Below are positions 9,061 through 19,000 of a stretch of 64,000 nucleotides of DNA, one piece after another. The DNA comes from Aureimonas sp. AU20 (GTDB lineage Bacteria; Pseudomonadota; Alphaproteobacteria; Rhizobiales; Rhizobiaceae). The translations under genes were made by a program, and so were the position numbers. The notes below the pieces were generated by a model. That model was not told where the DNA came from and ran no database searches. It saw only the letters and a list, made by a program, of their open reading frames with translations. Position 1 is the first letter of the stretch, and each line of letters starts with the position of its first letter. Where the stretch lies: contig NZ_CP006367.1 in NCBI RefSeq assembly GCF_001442755.1, forward strand, positions 682,001 through 746,000, given 5' to 3'.

Positions 9061-10302
9061 TCAGACCGGCTCGCCGCGCAGGAGGCGGGGCGTGTTGGCG
9101 TTGAGGCCCGAGGCCTGGCCGATGAAGTAGCGCTTGGCGAAGGGCGCGCGGTCCACCAGCGACAGGCCGAAGGAGCGCGCCGCGCGCAGCATCGGATTGT
9201 CGTTGGAGAAGAGCCGGTTCAGGATGTCGGTGGTGACACCCATCTGCACCGTGTCGAACCGGCGCCAGCGCTCGTAGCGCTGCAGCGTGTCGAGCGCGCC
9301 GATGTCGAGCCCGAGGCGCGCGGCCTCCACCACCGTCTCGGCCAGCGCCGCGACATCCTTGAAGCCGAGATTGAGCCCCTGGCCGGCGATCGGATGGATG
9401 CCGTGGGCGGCATCGCCCGCCAGCGCGATGCGCGGTTTCACGAAGTCGCGCGCCAGCGTCAGCCCGAGCGGGAAGGCGCGGGGCTTGCCCTCGACGGTGA
9501 GCGCGCCGAGCTTCAGGCCGAAGCGCTGCTCCAGCTCCAACTCGAACACCATCTCGTCGGCGCGCAGCAAGCGCTCCGCCTCGGCGGTGGATTCGGTCCA
9601 GACCAGCGAGGAGCGGTTGTCCTTCAAGGGCAGGATGGCGAAGGGGCCGGCGGGCAGGAAATGCTCCTCGGCCCGGCCCTCGTGCGGGCGCTCGTGGCGC
9701 ACCGTCGCCACGATGCCGCTCTGCCCGTAGTCGGTGTGGACGGTGCGGATGCCCGCCATGTCGCGGATGGCCGAGCGAACGCCGTCGGCCGCGATCAGAA
9801 GCTTGGCCTCGATCGTGCCGGTCGCGGTTTCCACCGTGACGGAGGCCGGCCCGACCTGAAGGCCCGTCACCGCCGCGCCGGAGCGGATGGCGACGCCAAG
9901 CTCGGCGGCGCGCGCCCGCAGCGCGCCGTTCAGCGCGACGTTTGGCACCATGTGGGCGAAGGGCTCGCCCGGCTCGGCCTCGCCGCCGAAAGTCAGGAAG
10001 ACCGGGCGAACCGGATCGTTGTTACGCGAATCGGTGACGATCATCTCGCGGATCGGCTCGGCCTCGCCCCGGATCGTGTCCCAGACGCCGAGCCGGCCGA
10101 GCATGCGCACGGCGGCGGCGGCGATGGCCGAGGCGCGCCCGTCCTTCTGCCAGACCCCCTCGGGCGCTGCGTCCACCAGCACGACGTCGAGCGTCGGCGC
10201 CGCCTGGCGGATGGCGACGGCGATGCCGAGCCCGACATAGCCCGCGCCGGCCACGACGATGTCGGCCCGCTCGGGCGGGGTCTGCGAGGCGAGGTCGGAC
10301 AT
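9061..10302 (-). CDS. UbiH/UbiF/COQ6-family FAD-dependent ubiquinone biosynthesis hydroxylase
   Basis: A flavin monooxygenase that hydroxylates the ubiquinone ring. It has 413 residues, typical length. The N-terminal dinucleotide-binding motif GAGYVGLG is at about 19-26. There is a central DG-containing segment (LLIAADGVRSAIRD) and the second FAD motif GDAAHGIHPIAGQGLN near residue 290. The ATG is preceded by GGGAG. The ring position (C1, C5 or C6) cannot be read from the sequence; alphaproteobacteria often use one enzyme for more than one step. It stands alone, divergent from the diguanylate cyclase. Confidence 0.9.
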   Translation of the reverse strand: MSDLASQTPPERADIVVAGAGYVGLGIAVAIRQAAPTLDVVLVDAAPEGVWQKDGRASAIAAAAVRMLGRLGVWDTIRGEAEPIREMIVTDSRNNDPVRPVFLTFGGEAEPGEPFAHMVPNVALNGALRARAAELGVAIRSGAAVTGLQVGPASVTVETATGTIEAKLLIAADGVRSAIRDMAGIRTVHTDYGQSGIVATVRHERPHEGRAEEHFLPAGPFAILPLKDNRSSLVWTESTAEAERLLRADEMVFELELEQRFGLKLGALTVEGKPRAFPLGLTLARDFVKPRIALAGDAAHGIHPIAGQGLNLGFKDVAALAETVVEAARLGLDIGALDTLQRYERWRRFDTVQMGVTTDILNRLFSNDNPMLRAARSFGLSLVDRAPFAKRYFIGQASGLNANTPRLLRGEPV

Positions 10303-10838
10303 GGGGCGGCTCCCGTTCGAGATGTGGGACGCGGCCGCTGGTGCGGCCGTTCTCCCTCCGCCTGATCTAGAGGGTGCGAGGGGTTGGGGACAAGGGTGGG
10401 GTCGCCGCGCGCCGCTTCAACCCGCCCGGTCCGGTCTCGGCGTCGCGCGGGGGGCGGGTTGGGGTCCGCGGGCCGACGAGAGAGATCATCAGTAAAACTG
10501 AGAATAATTCTCTGTTGACCACGGCGTGAAGACTTATCAAACGATCTATTCCAGCGGTGGAACGGGATCGCGAGGAAGGAAATGGTACGGGAAGCGCGCG
10601 ACGATTCGGCTGATCACCTTCCATTTTGGCGTGGTTCCTCGACGGAAGGTCGAGGGTCCGTAGCGGAAGTAGGCTTTCCCTCAGCTGATCGACGACGCGG
10701 CAAGGCCGCTTTCCGACCCTCCAAGCCTCGTGTGCGAAGCGGCGCGACCGGACGGCTGCGCGCCGAGCCGTTCCTTTCGAGCCCGGGACGGGTGCCGCTG
10801 GGTTCCGTGTTCGACCGGGCATCGACCGGGAGGCAAGC
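10303..10838. other. 536-bp divergent intergenic region, ubiH to diguanylate cyclase
   Basis: No convincing gene. It holds a 10-bp inverted repeat with a long loop (10418-10427 and 10452-10461, CAACCCGCCC and its complement), an A/T-rich island at about 10485-10555 with the Fur-like palindrome, and a TTGACC hexamer at 10515-10520 without a well-spaced -10. The rest is GC-rich with no structure I can name. An 86-codon open frame (10582-10842) shows no protein-like features. Confidence 0.5.
10499..10513. promoter_or_regulatory. Fur-family-like 7-1-7 palindrome
   Basis: TGAGAAT-A-ATTCTCT matches the 7-1-7 Fur box TGATAAT-n-ATTATCA at 11 of 14 positions, with a perfect GAGAAT/ATTCTC inverted repeat at its core. 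Irr-type boxes have a similar shape. It lies about 200 bp upstream of ubiH and 325 bp upstream of the diguanylate cyclase, so the target gene is unclear. Confidence 0.45.
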
Positions 10839-12002
10839 GTGAACCGCCAGAACCCGAGTGCCGGTCCGAACGCCGAGTCGGAAGGTCTTTACACCACCCT
10901 CGTCGCCGGCCTTGCCCATAGTCTCGTCCCCAGCACGATCATGGGCCTGACATTGGTGACCGTCGGCGCCTTCGCCTATTCCATCTTGGAGTCTCTCGGC
11001 GTCCTGGCGGCCACCTGCATCGGCGGTCTGGCTTCCAGCGCCAAGGTCGCGCTCGTCGCGCTGCATCGCCGGCGGCTGCGCCGTCCCTTCGTCGGGCTGG
11101 AGGAGGCTCGGATCTGGGAGATCGCGCATCTCGTGACGACCTGCGCCGTGGCCTCCTCGGTCGGTGCCCTGGGAAGCGGCCTGTTCGCGCGCTCCGACGA
11201 GTCCCTGCACATGCTCGCGACCGGAGTGGTGTTCGGCTATGGACTGGGCATCGTGGCGCGCATCTTCATCCGGCCCAGAATCGCCATGGCGGCCCTGTTG
11301 ATCGCCGCCTTGCCGACCGCCGCTTCGGCCTTTGCCTTCGGCGCTACGCCCGATCGCATCCTCGCCGTGATCCTCCTGGCCTTCCTCGGCGCGGGTCTCG
11401 AGAGCGTGCGCTATCTCTACAACGTCTCCGCCGCCGAGATCGCGTCGCGCCTCCAGATGGGCCATCTCGCCCGCACCGACGCGCTGACGGGCCTTGCCAA
11501 CCGCTTCGTGCTGCAGGAGGCCGCGCAATGGTTCGACGTACGGCGGGAGGGTTTCACCGCCGTCCACTGTTTCGACCTCGACGCGTTCAAGTCCATCAAC
11601 GACCAGTTCGGCCATGACGCGGGGGACGACCTCCTGCGCGAGGTGGCCTCTCGGCTGCGGACCTTTCTTGCGGAGGGGGACCTCGCCATCCGCACCGGAG
11701 GCGACGAGTTCGTGGTGCTGCAGATGGCGCTGGAGCGCGCGGACGACGCCGATGTCTTCGCCGGCCAGCTCGTGGAGGTCCTCACCCAGCCCTATCCGCT
11801 GAGCGGGCGCTCCGTCCGGGTCGGCGTCAGCCACGGCTATGCCGTCTCGCCGGCCGGCGCGGCCAGTCTCGACGCCCTGATGCGCTCGGCGGACGCCGCG
11901 TCCTACCGTGCCAAGTGGCGCGGCGGCGGCCTGGAACAGGCGGTCTGGTCCGCCGAGCCGGCCGGCGCCCTGAAGGCGGGCCGCTCGCTGAAGAGCAATT
12001 GA
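10839..12002 (+). CDS. Membrane diguanylate cyclase (GGDEF)
   Basis: Makes cyclic di-GMP from two GTP. It has 387 residues. About five or six hydrophobic helices fill residues 20-200 (an unclassified membrane sensor), followed by a GGDEF domain at about 210-370. The active-site motif is intact (GGDEF at 287-291), as is the metal/GTP region FDLDAFKSIND. The inhibitory I-site RxxD that usually sits five residues upstream reads AEGD, so product inhibition is probably lost. No EAL domain. The start is a GTG at 10839 behind GGGAGG. No partner gene adjoins it. Confidence 0.93.
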   Translation: MNRQNPSAGPNAESEGLYTTLVAGLAHSLVPSTIMGLTLVTVGAFAYSILESLGVLAATCIGGLASSAKVALVALHRRRLRRPFVGLEEARIWEIAHLVTTCAVASSVGALGSGLFARSDESLHMLATGVVFGYGLGIVARIFIRPRIAMAALLIAALPTAASAFAFGATPDRILAVILLAFLGAGLESVRYLYNVSAAEIASRLQMGHLARTDALTGLANRFVLQEAAQWFDVRREGFTAVHCFDLDAFKSINDQFGHDAGDDLLREVASRLRTFLAEGDLAIRTGGDEFVVLQMALERADDADVFAGQLVEVLTQPYPLSGRSVRVGVSHGYAVSPAGAASLDALMRSADAASYRAKWRGGGLEQAVWSAEPAGALKAGRSLKSN

Positions 12003-12184
12003 CCGGCTTCTTGTCCCTGCGGCCTGCGGAGGTGTCGCCGGGCTTCGCTCGAAGTCGGCGCGAGGCCTGAGTGTCGCCCCGCCCCGTGCCCTTGCCGCAC
12101 GCCGCCCCATAAAGCATGGAACGCCCGCGCCGCGCCGGCCCTTCGCCGGGGAAGCGTGCTTTGTCCTGAAACGAGGAAAACCGC

Positions 12185-13054
12185 ATGAACGATCTGGTGG
12201 CCAAGCTGGTGGCGACGCTCGATCTGGAAAGGCTGGAGGAAAACCTCTTTCGCGGCACCAGCCCCGATATCGGCTGGCAGCGCATCTTCGGCGGGCAGGT
12301 GATCGCGCAGGCGCTTGTCGCCGCGCAGCGCACAGTGCCGGCCGACCGCCCGGTCCATTCGCTCCATGGCTATTTCATGCGCCCGGGAGATCCGCGCGTG
12401 CCGGTGATCTACGAGGCGAGCCGCCTGCGCGACGGCGGCTCCTTTTCCACGCGCCTCGTCACCGCGATCCAGCACGGGCAGGCGATCTTCACGCTGTCGG
12501 CCTCGTTCCAGCGGCCCGAGGAAGGGCTCGACCATCAGATTGCCATGCCCGCCGTGCCGGGGCCGGACGACCTGCCCTCGGGCGAGAGCCTGGGCGCCGA
12601 CATCCTGCGCCACGCGCCCGAGCCGATCCGGCGCTACTGGATGCGGCCGCGCGCGGTGGAGTTCCGCCCGGTCTCGACCGAGCACTATTTCACGCGCGAC
12701 AAGCTGGCGCCGGAGCAGCGCATCTGGGTGCGCGTGACGGCCGATGTCGGCGAGGACGCCGCGCTCAACGCCGCCGTCATGGCCTATCTCTCCGACATGA
12801 CGCTGCTCGACACCTCGCTCTTCGCCCATGGCCTGTCGGTGTTCGACGAGCGCATCCAGGCCGCCAGCCTCGACCATGCCATGTGGTTTCACCGGCCGCT
12901 GCGCGTCAGCCAGTGGCATCTCTATGCGCAGGACAGCCCCTCCTCCTCCGGCGGGCGCGGGCTGACGCGCGGCTCGCTCTTCTCGATGGACGGAACGCTC
13001 GTCGCCTCGGTCGCACAGGAAGGGCTGATCCGCCCGCGACGCGCGCCGTCCTGA
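12185..13054 (+). CDS. tesB: Acyl-CoA thioesterase II
   Basis: Hydrolyses acyl-CoA to free fatty acid and CoA. It has 289 residues, with the double hot-dog layout of TesB: N-terminal LERLEENLFRGTSPD and GGQVIAQAL, SLHGYFMRPGD near residue 60, and C-terminal DHAMWFHRP with a conserved Asp. The family's GxxFSTR-like segment is present (GGSFSTRLV). The ATG follows AGGAAAACCGC. A single-gene unit between the diguanylate cyclase and glnK. Confidence 0.95.
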   Translation: MNDLVAKLVATLDLERLEENLFRGTSPDIGWQRIFGGQVIAQALVAAQRTVPADRPVHSLHGYFMRPGDPRVPVIYEASRLRDGGSFSTRLVTAIQHGQAIFTLSASFQRPEEGLDHQIAMPAVPGPDDLPSGESLGADILRHAPEPIRRYWMRPRAVEFRPVSTEHYFTRDKLAPEQRIWVRVTADVGEDAALNAAVMAYLSDMTLLDTSLFAHGLSVFDERIQAASLDHAMWFHRPLRVSQWHLYAQDSPSSSGGRGLTRGSLFSMDGTLVASVAQEGLIRPRRAPS

Positions 13055-13079
13055 GGCCATTCCGCTCAAAAGGCAGGCA

Positions 13080-13100
13080 ATTGCCGAAAAACCCGGCAAT
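13080..13100 (+). terminator. Hairpin after tesB
   Basis: Perfect 7-bp arms ATTGCCG (13080-13086) and CGGCAAT (13094-13100), 26 bp after the tesB stop. There is no downstream T-run, so terminator function is only possible. Confidence 0.35.
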
Positions 13101-13194
13101 CGTTACGGGGCCTTCACCGTACCCCTGACCATCGCATCGGCAAAAAGCGCTTTCGCGCCGCACAATTACGGCTGAAATCCGGCCGTCGCTTAAT

Positions 13195-13210
13195 TGGCAC
13201 GCATCTTGAA
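13195..13210 (+). promoter_or_regulatory. Sigma-54 promoter of glnK-amtB
   Basis: TGGCAC-N5-TTGAA matches the -24/-12 consensus TGGCAC-N5-TTGCA with one mismatch, and the GG-to-GA spacing is correct. It lies about 100 bp before the glnK start. RpoN/NtrC control of glnK-amtB is well established in proteobacteria; I could not pick out a clear NtrC enhancer pair upstream. Confidence 0.8.
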
Positions 13211-13311
13211 TAGAGTCGGGATAGTCCCGTCGGCCGCCCGGCCGGCACGGGCCCGTCTCTCGGTCGAACGCTTCGCAGGAAGGGTTCGATCCCTCCAGGT
13301 TCGAGGTGCTC

Positions 13312-13650
13312 ATGAAAATCGTGATGGCGATCATCAAGCCATTCAAGCTGGACGAGGTGCGCGAAGCGCTCACCGCCGTCGGCATCCAGGGTCTGACCGT
13401 CACCGAGGTGAAGGGCTACGGCCGCCAGAAGGGCCACACGGAAATCTATCGCGGCACCGAATATGCCGTCAGCTTCCTGCCCAAGCTGAAGATCGAGCTC
13501 GCGGTTCCCACCGACATGGTGGACCGCGCAGTGGACGTGATCGCCTCGGCCGCCAAGACCGGCCAGATCGGCGACGGCAAGATCTTCGTGTTCGGCATCG
13601 AGCAGGCCGTTCGCATCCGCACCGGCGAAACCGACGCGAACGCGCTTTGA
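13312..13650 (+). CDS. glnK: Nitrogen regulatory protein P-II (GlnK)
   Basis: A trimeric PII signal protein that senses 2-oxoglutarate and ATP/ADP and blocks AmtB when nitrogen is plentiful. It has 112 residues, exactly the family length. The T-loop holds the uridylylation site Tyr51 (RGTEYAV). The C-terminal signature GKIFVFGIEQAVRIRTGE is intact. The ATG at 13312 is chosen over a GTG two codons earlier because MKIVMAIIKPFK is the family start. It is followed 16 bp later by amtB. Confidence 0.97.
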   Translation: MKIVMAIIKPFKLDEVREALTAVGIQGLTVTEVKGYGRQKGHTEIYRGTEYAVSFLPKLKIELAVPTDMVDRAVDVIASAAKTGQIGDGKIFVFGIEQAVRIRTGETDANAL

Positions 13651-13666
13651 GGGGACCGAGAGTCAC

Positions 13667-15055
13667 ATGCGTTTTCTGAAATCCATCGTTCCGGCACTGG
13701 CGGCGGCGAGTCTCGCGCCCTTGGCCGCCTTCGCGCAGGACACCGGCGTCGCGCCGGCGCCCGAGACGGTCGCACCCGCCGTCGCCGCAGCCGCGGCCGA
13801 CGTCATGAACAAGGGCGACGTCGCCTGGATGCTCGTCTCGACGCTGCTCGTCCTGTTCATGATCCTGCCCGGCCTCGGCCTGTTCTACGGCGGCCTGGTG
13901 CGCGCCAAGAACATGCTTTCCGTGCTCATGCAGTGCGTCACCATCACCGCCGTGGTGATGATCGTCTACGTGCTCTACGGTTATTCCTTCGCCTTCGGCG
14001 GCTCCACCAGCGCCTTCTGGGGCGGCACGGGCAAGTTGTTCCTGGCCGGCATCACCAAGGACACGATGGCAGCGACCTTCACCAAGGGCGTCGTCATTCC
14101 CGAATATGTCTTCATCGCCTTCCAGATGACCTTCGCCTGCATCACGCCGGCGCTGATCGTCGGCGCCTTCGCCGAGCGCATCAAGTTCGGCGCCGTGGTG
14201 CTGTTCACCATCCTCTGGGTGACGATCGTCTACTTCCCGATCGCCCACATGGTCTGGGACGCGAACGGCTTCATCTTCCTCGGCCATCATGCGGGCGGCG
14301 TCGCGGCGCTGGACTTCGCGGGCGGCACGGTGGTCCACATCAACGCCGGCATCGCGGCGCTGGTCGGCTCCTTCCTGGTCGGCAAGCGCACGGGCCTCGG
14401 GCGTGACAACATGGCCCCGCACTCCATGACGCTGACCATGGTCGGCGCCTCGATCCTCTGGGTCGGCTGGTTCGGCTTCAACGCCGGCTCCAACCTCGAG
14501 GCCAACGGCGGCGCGGCGCTCGCCATGCTCAACACGTTCACGGCGACGGCCGGCGCGGCGGTGGCCTGGGTGGTCATCGAAGCCATGGCGCGCGGCAAGG
14601 CCTCCATGCTCGGCGCCGTGTCGGGCATCGTCGCCGGCCTCGTGGCCGTGACACCGGCGGCCGGCGCCGTCGGCCCGATCGGCGGCATCGCGCTCGGCGC
14701 CATCGCCTCGGCCGCCTGCTACTTCTTCGTAGCGGTGGTGAAGCCCAAGGTCGGCTACGACGACTCGCTCGACGTGTTCGGCATCCATGGCGTGGGCGGC
14801 ATCATCGGCGCCATCGGCACGGGCGTCTTCGCCTCCACCTCGCTCGGCGGCGGCGGCTATCTCGAAGGCGTCACCATGGGCACGCAGGTCTATTCGCAGA
14901 TCGTCGCCGTGCTCATCACCCTGGTCTACAGCGGCGTCGTCTCGGCGATCCTCTACAAGATCGTCGACGCCGTGATCGGCCTGCGCCCGACCGTGGAAGC
15001 CGAGCGCGAAGGTCTCGACCTCACCTCGCATGGCGAGGCGGCGTACCACGCCTGA
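13667..15055 (+). CDS. amtB: Ammonium transporter AmtB
   Basis: An inner-membrane ammonium channel. It has 462 residues: a cleavable signal-like N-terminus ending at about AAFAQD (residue 25), then 11 predicted helices. Family motifs are present: [12 protein letters not shown], the HMVW and [10 protein letters not shown] segments, and [13 protein letters not shown] containing the second pore histidine. It is co-transcribed with glnK, the usual amt pair. Confidence 0.97.
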   Translation: MRFLKSIVPALAAASLAPLAAFAQDTGVAPAPETVAPAVAAAAADVMNKGDVAWMLVSTLLVLFMILPGLGLFYGGLVRAKNMLSVLMQCVTITAVVMIVYVLYGYSFAFGGSTSAFWGGTGKLFLAGITKDTMAATFTKGVVIPEYVFIAFQMTFACITPALIVGAFAERIKFGAVVLFTILWVTIVYFPIAHMVWDANGFIFLGHHAGGVAALDFAGGTVVHINAGIAALVGSFLVGKRTGLGRDNMAPHSMTLTMVGASILWVGWFGFNAGSNLEANGGAALAMLNTFTATAGAAVAWVVIEAMARGKASMLGAVSGIVAGLVAVTPAAGAVGPIGGIALGAIASAACYFFVAVVKPKVGYDDSLDVFGIHGVGGIIGAIGTGVFASTSLGGGGYLEGVTMGTQVYSQIVAVLITLVYSGVVSAILYKIVDAVIGLRPTVEAEREGLDLTSHGEAAYHA

Positions 15056-15094
15056 TCATCATCAGGCCTCCTGATCCATCAGGCCATAGATCGA

Positions 15095-15129
15095 CGGCAG
15101 GCGGAGCGATCCGCCTGCCGTTTTCGTTT
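15095..15129 (+). terminator. Rho-independent terminator of glnK-amtB
   Basis: An 11-bp perfect stem (15095-15105 with 15110-15120), a GCGA tetraloop, then TTTTCGTTT. Confidence 0.9.
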
Positions 15130-15138
15130 GCGCACTCG

Positions 15139-15450
15139 TCAGATGCGGCCGAAGGGCTTCTCCTCGCGCACGGCGAGATCGGCGTAGCGCTCGGGATGGC
15201 GCTCGAAGACGCGCCGGACATAGGAGCAGGCCGGCACCACCGTCATGCCCTTCTCGCGGGCATAGGCGACGGCGCGCTCCAGAAGCGTCTCGGCGATGCC
15301 TTGGCCGCGCAGGTGCTCGGGAACATAGGTGTGGTCGAAGACCAGCGAGTTCTGGAGGCCGGCGGGCGAATAGGTCAGCTCCGCCCGGTCCTCGCCCTCG
15401 CCGGTGGTGAACAGCCCGCCCCGGCCGTGATCCTCGTGCCTGATCTCCAT
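15139..15450 (-). CDS. Small GNAT-type N-acetyltransferase (COG2388-like)
   Basis: A protein of 103 residues of the minimal GNAT group. Strand-turn segments ELTYSPAG and [25 protein letters not shown] carry the acetyl-CoA pyrophosphate loop (RGQGIA). The C-terminal [21 protein letters not shown] motif is typical of this group. Substrate unknown. It converges on the amtB terminator. The start is an ATG with GGAAAGGAG upstream. Confidence 0.85.
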   Translation of the reverse strand: MEIRHEDHGRGGLFTTGEGEDRAELTYSPAGLQNSLVFDHTYVPEHLRGQGIAETLLERAVAYAREKGMTVVPACSYVRRVFERHPERYADLAVREEKPFGRI

Positions 15451-16005
15451 GATCGTCTCCTTTCCGGTTCGCAGATGGCTCCCGGCACTATGTCGCAGGG
15501 GGCGGCATCGGTTCCATCACGCTCGCGCCAGCGCCTCCCTTCACAGCCCGGTCCGGCCGCCTGTCAGCAGCCCGCTCGCGACCATGGATGGCAGGTCGGG
15601 CAGGGCTTTTCGGCCCTCCCTGTCGGCCACTTTCCAGCCTTCGCGCCTGCGATGAGCCTTGAGAAGGAGCCGAATTCGCGCCCGCTCTGCGCCTCAAACC
15701 TCGTCGCCTCGAGCGGGCCGAACGAGCCTGGAGGCATCGACGCGTCAGCTTGGTCTCGGCAGGCCCGAAGCGCGTCCCCAGGCAGGAACACCATCCCTGA
15801 TCCGTCCTCGAACCGCTTGATGTCGTTTCGCGGCGGCGAGAGGGTTAAACGCGTCTTAACTAGCTTTCTTTACCTTGCCTGGATCAAGGCCGCGTTCCGC
15901 GCGGGCCGCCGCCTCGCGCCTTCGCGCGCCGGCGCGGCCCGCATCGTTCGGGCGCGGCATCGGGCACATGCGGGTTCGTCCCGCCGGACTTCAGGGCTCA
16001 AGGGC
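15451..16005. other. 555-bp divergent region upstream of ftsK
   Basis: No gene supported, although the ftsK frame happens to stay open here. The only sites I recognise are the CtrA box at 15845-15860 and the A/T-richer stretch just after it (15856-15875), which could hold the ftsK promoter. The rest is GC-rich and unremarkable. Confidence 0.5.
15845..15860. promoter_or_regulatory. CtrA-binding box (TTAA-N7-TTAAC)
   Basis: TTAA at 15845-15848, seven bases, then TTAAC at 15856-15860: an exact match to the alphaproteobacterial CtrA consensus. The outer bases form the palindrome GTTAA...TTAAC. It lies about 145 bp upstream of ftsK, a cell-division gene of the kind CtrA controls. Confidence 0.7.
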
Positions 16006-19000
16006 ATGGCGATGGCATCGATCGACGCAAGGGATGAGGGCACGGGCCGGCTCGGCCGCCCGGCACAGGTGTTGGTGGGCCTGGCGCTGGTCGCCACGTC
16101 GATCTGGCTGGCCGTGTCCTTCGTGAGCTGGACGGTGGACGATCCGTCCTTGAGCTATTCCAACAGCAATCCGGTGCGCAATCTGGCGGGCGCGTCCGGC
16201 GCCATCGTGGCCGATCTCGCCATGCAGCTCTTCGGCCTCGGCGCCGTGCTCCTGCCGCTGCTTCTCACCGCGCGCGGGCTGCTTCTCGTCATGGGCCGGC
16301 GCGTCGGGCGCGCGGGCGCGCGCGCCTGGTGGGCGCTCGCCGGCATGGCGCTGGCCAGCGCGGCGCTCGGCTGCCTCCAGGCGCCGGGCGGCTGGCCGCT
16401 GCCGATCGGCCTCGGCGGCGTCGTCGGCGATCTCGTCCTGAAGATTCCCGCCATCGTCACCGGTTCCTATCCCGAGGGCTCGCTCGGCGTGGTTCTGGCC
16501 GCCTTGTTCTCGCTGCCGGCCGCCTGGTGCGTCCTCAACGGCGCCGGCCTCATCGCCCGCCAAGCCGACGAGTTCGAAGCCCAGGCCGGCGGTCGCCACG
16601 CATCCGGCCGCGACGACGAGTTCGAGCGCGAAGGCCCGCTGCAGCTTCTGGCGGGCGCTGCCGGCCATTGGCTCTATTCCGCCCGTTCCGCGCTGGGCCG
16701 CCGGGTCGGCGACATGGCCGAGGCGCGTCGTCGGCGCGAAGACCCGTTCGCCCACCGCGAGTGGGATCGCGACGCCCCCCTGATGCCGCCCGCCCCGGAG
16801 GCGCGCCTGCGCGATGCGCTGCGCGCCGTGGAAGAAGAGGAGCGCAGCCCCGCCGCCCGCGAGCCGCGCGTCGCCCGCGTCGTGCAGCCGCCCCGGTTCG
16901 AGGAGCCGGTGGAGTTCGGCGAGCCCGTCGAATACGACCCGCACGAGGAAGAGGCGTCCTTCGTGCCGCAGCCGGCCGCGCGCCCAGCGGCCCGCGCGCC
17001 CGCCGCCGGCACCCGCGCGACGCCGGTCGCCCCGCCCGTGGTGCCCGCGCCCGAAACCCCGGCGCGCCGCACGGTGGACACGAGCCGCGCCACGGTTCGC
17101 CACGGCCGCTCGGACTGGAACGGTTCCTACAAGATGGCCCAGCGCGAGGCCGCGCTCGCCGCCGCGGAAGCCGCCCGCACCGCCCAGGCCGCCGAGCCGA
17201 ACGGCACCGCGGCCGACGCCTTCGAGACCGAGGCCGCCTACCAGGAGGCCGCCCGCCAGCTGGACGAGGCGCGGCTGGAGGAAGCGCGCTACGAGGACGA
17301 GGCGGGCTATGACGACGCGCGCTATGCCGACGACGAGGCGCCGTTCGAACTCGAAACCCATCCGACCTTCGGCGACGAGAGCCGGCCGACGCTGGAAGAG
17401 CGCATCGCCCTCGAAGAGGACGAGGACGACTTCGCTGTCGACGCCGACATGCGCCGCCAGCCGGAGCCCGAGCCGGAGGAACAGGGCGGCTGGCGCGGCT
17501 TCATCGCCAACAACATCGTGGCCTTTCCCGGCCTGAAGCGCGGCGGACGGGCCGAGCCCGAGCCGGCGCGCGCCCCCGCGCCCCAGCCCCGCATGACCCC
17601 GCAGGCGCCGGCGGCGGCCCGTCCCAGCGCCATCGACGCCCGCCCGGCCCGCGTGCAGATGCAGCCGGCGGCCGAGATGCTGTCGCGCCAGTCTTCCCGC
17701 GCGCGCCTTGCCGAGCTCGGCAACCCCGAGCTGAACGAGGAGTTCATCCTCCCGCCGATCGAGCTTCTGGCGCCGCCCAAGCCGCGTGGTCGCGACAATT
17801 CGCTGACGCCCGAGATCCTGCAGGAGAACGCGCGGCTGCTCGAAGGCGTGCTGGACGATTTCGGCGTGAAGGGCGAGATCATCGAGGTTCGCCCCGGCCC
17901 GGTCGTGACGCTCTACGAGCTGGAGCCGGCGCCGGGCATCAAGTCGAGCCGCGTCATCGGCCTCGCCGACGACATCGCCCGCTCCATGTCGGCCATCGCC
18001 GCGCGTGTCGCTGTCATTCCCGGCAAGAACGCCATCGGCATCGAGCTGCCGAACCAGCGCCGAGAGACCGTCTATTTCCGCGAGATGATCGGCTCCGACA
18101 CGTTCGCCGGCTCCAAGGCCAAGCTGCCGCTGGCGCTCGGCAAGACGATCGGCGGCGAGGCGGTGATCGCCGATCTCGCCAAGATGCCGCATCTTCTCGT
18201 CGCCGGCACGACCGGCTCGGGCAAGTCGGTCTCGATCAACACGATGATCCTGTCGCTCCTCTACCGGATGACCCCGGCCGAGTGCCGCATGATCATGATC
18301 GATCCCAAGATGCTGGAACTCTCGATCTACGACGGCATCCCGCATCTTCTGGCCCCCGTCGTGACCGATCCGAAGAAGGCCGTGGTGGCGCTGAAGTGGA
18401 CGGTGCGCGAGATGGAGGACCGCTACCGCAAGATGTCGAAGCTCGGCGTGCGCAACATCGACGGCTTCAACGCTCGCGTCGCCACCGCGATCGAGCGCGG
18501 CGAGACGATCTCGCGTACGGTGCAGACCGGCTTCGACCGCGAGACCGGCGAGCCGATCTTCGAGTCCGAGCAGTTCGACCTCGCGCCGCTGCCCTATATC
18601 GTCGTCATCATCGACGAGATGGCCGACCTCATGATGGTGGCCGGCAAGGACATCGAAGGCACGGTCCAGCGCCTCGCGCAGATGGCCCGCGCCGCCGGCA
18701 TCCACGTCATCATGGCGACGCAGCGCCCCTCGGTCGACGTCATCACCGGCACGATCAAGGCCAACTTCCCGACCCGCATCTCCTTTCAGGTGACCTCAAA
18801 GATCGACTCGCGCACCATCCTGCAGGAGCAGGGCGCCGAGCAGCTGCTCGGCATGGGCGACATGCTCTTCATGGCCGGCGGCGGTCGCATCCAGCGCGTC
18901 CACGGCCCCTTCGTCGGCGACGACGAGGTGGAGGAGATCGTCAAGCATCTGAAGACCCAGGGCGTGCCAGAATATCTCGACGCGATCCTGGAAGACGAGG

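Noticed and set aside
10418..10461. 10-bp inverted repeat with a 24-base loop near ubiH
   Set aside because: Long loop and G/C homopolymers make chance pairing likely; no T-run follows.
10582..10842. 86-codon ORF upstream of the diguanylate cyclase
   Set aside because: Arg/Pro/Ser-rich, no RBS-supported start, no motif; its stop merely overlaps the true GTG start.
15991..18705. Minus-strand open frame of 904 codons
   Set aside because: Antisense to ftsK; its composition is the mirror of the ftsK codons and shows no domain.
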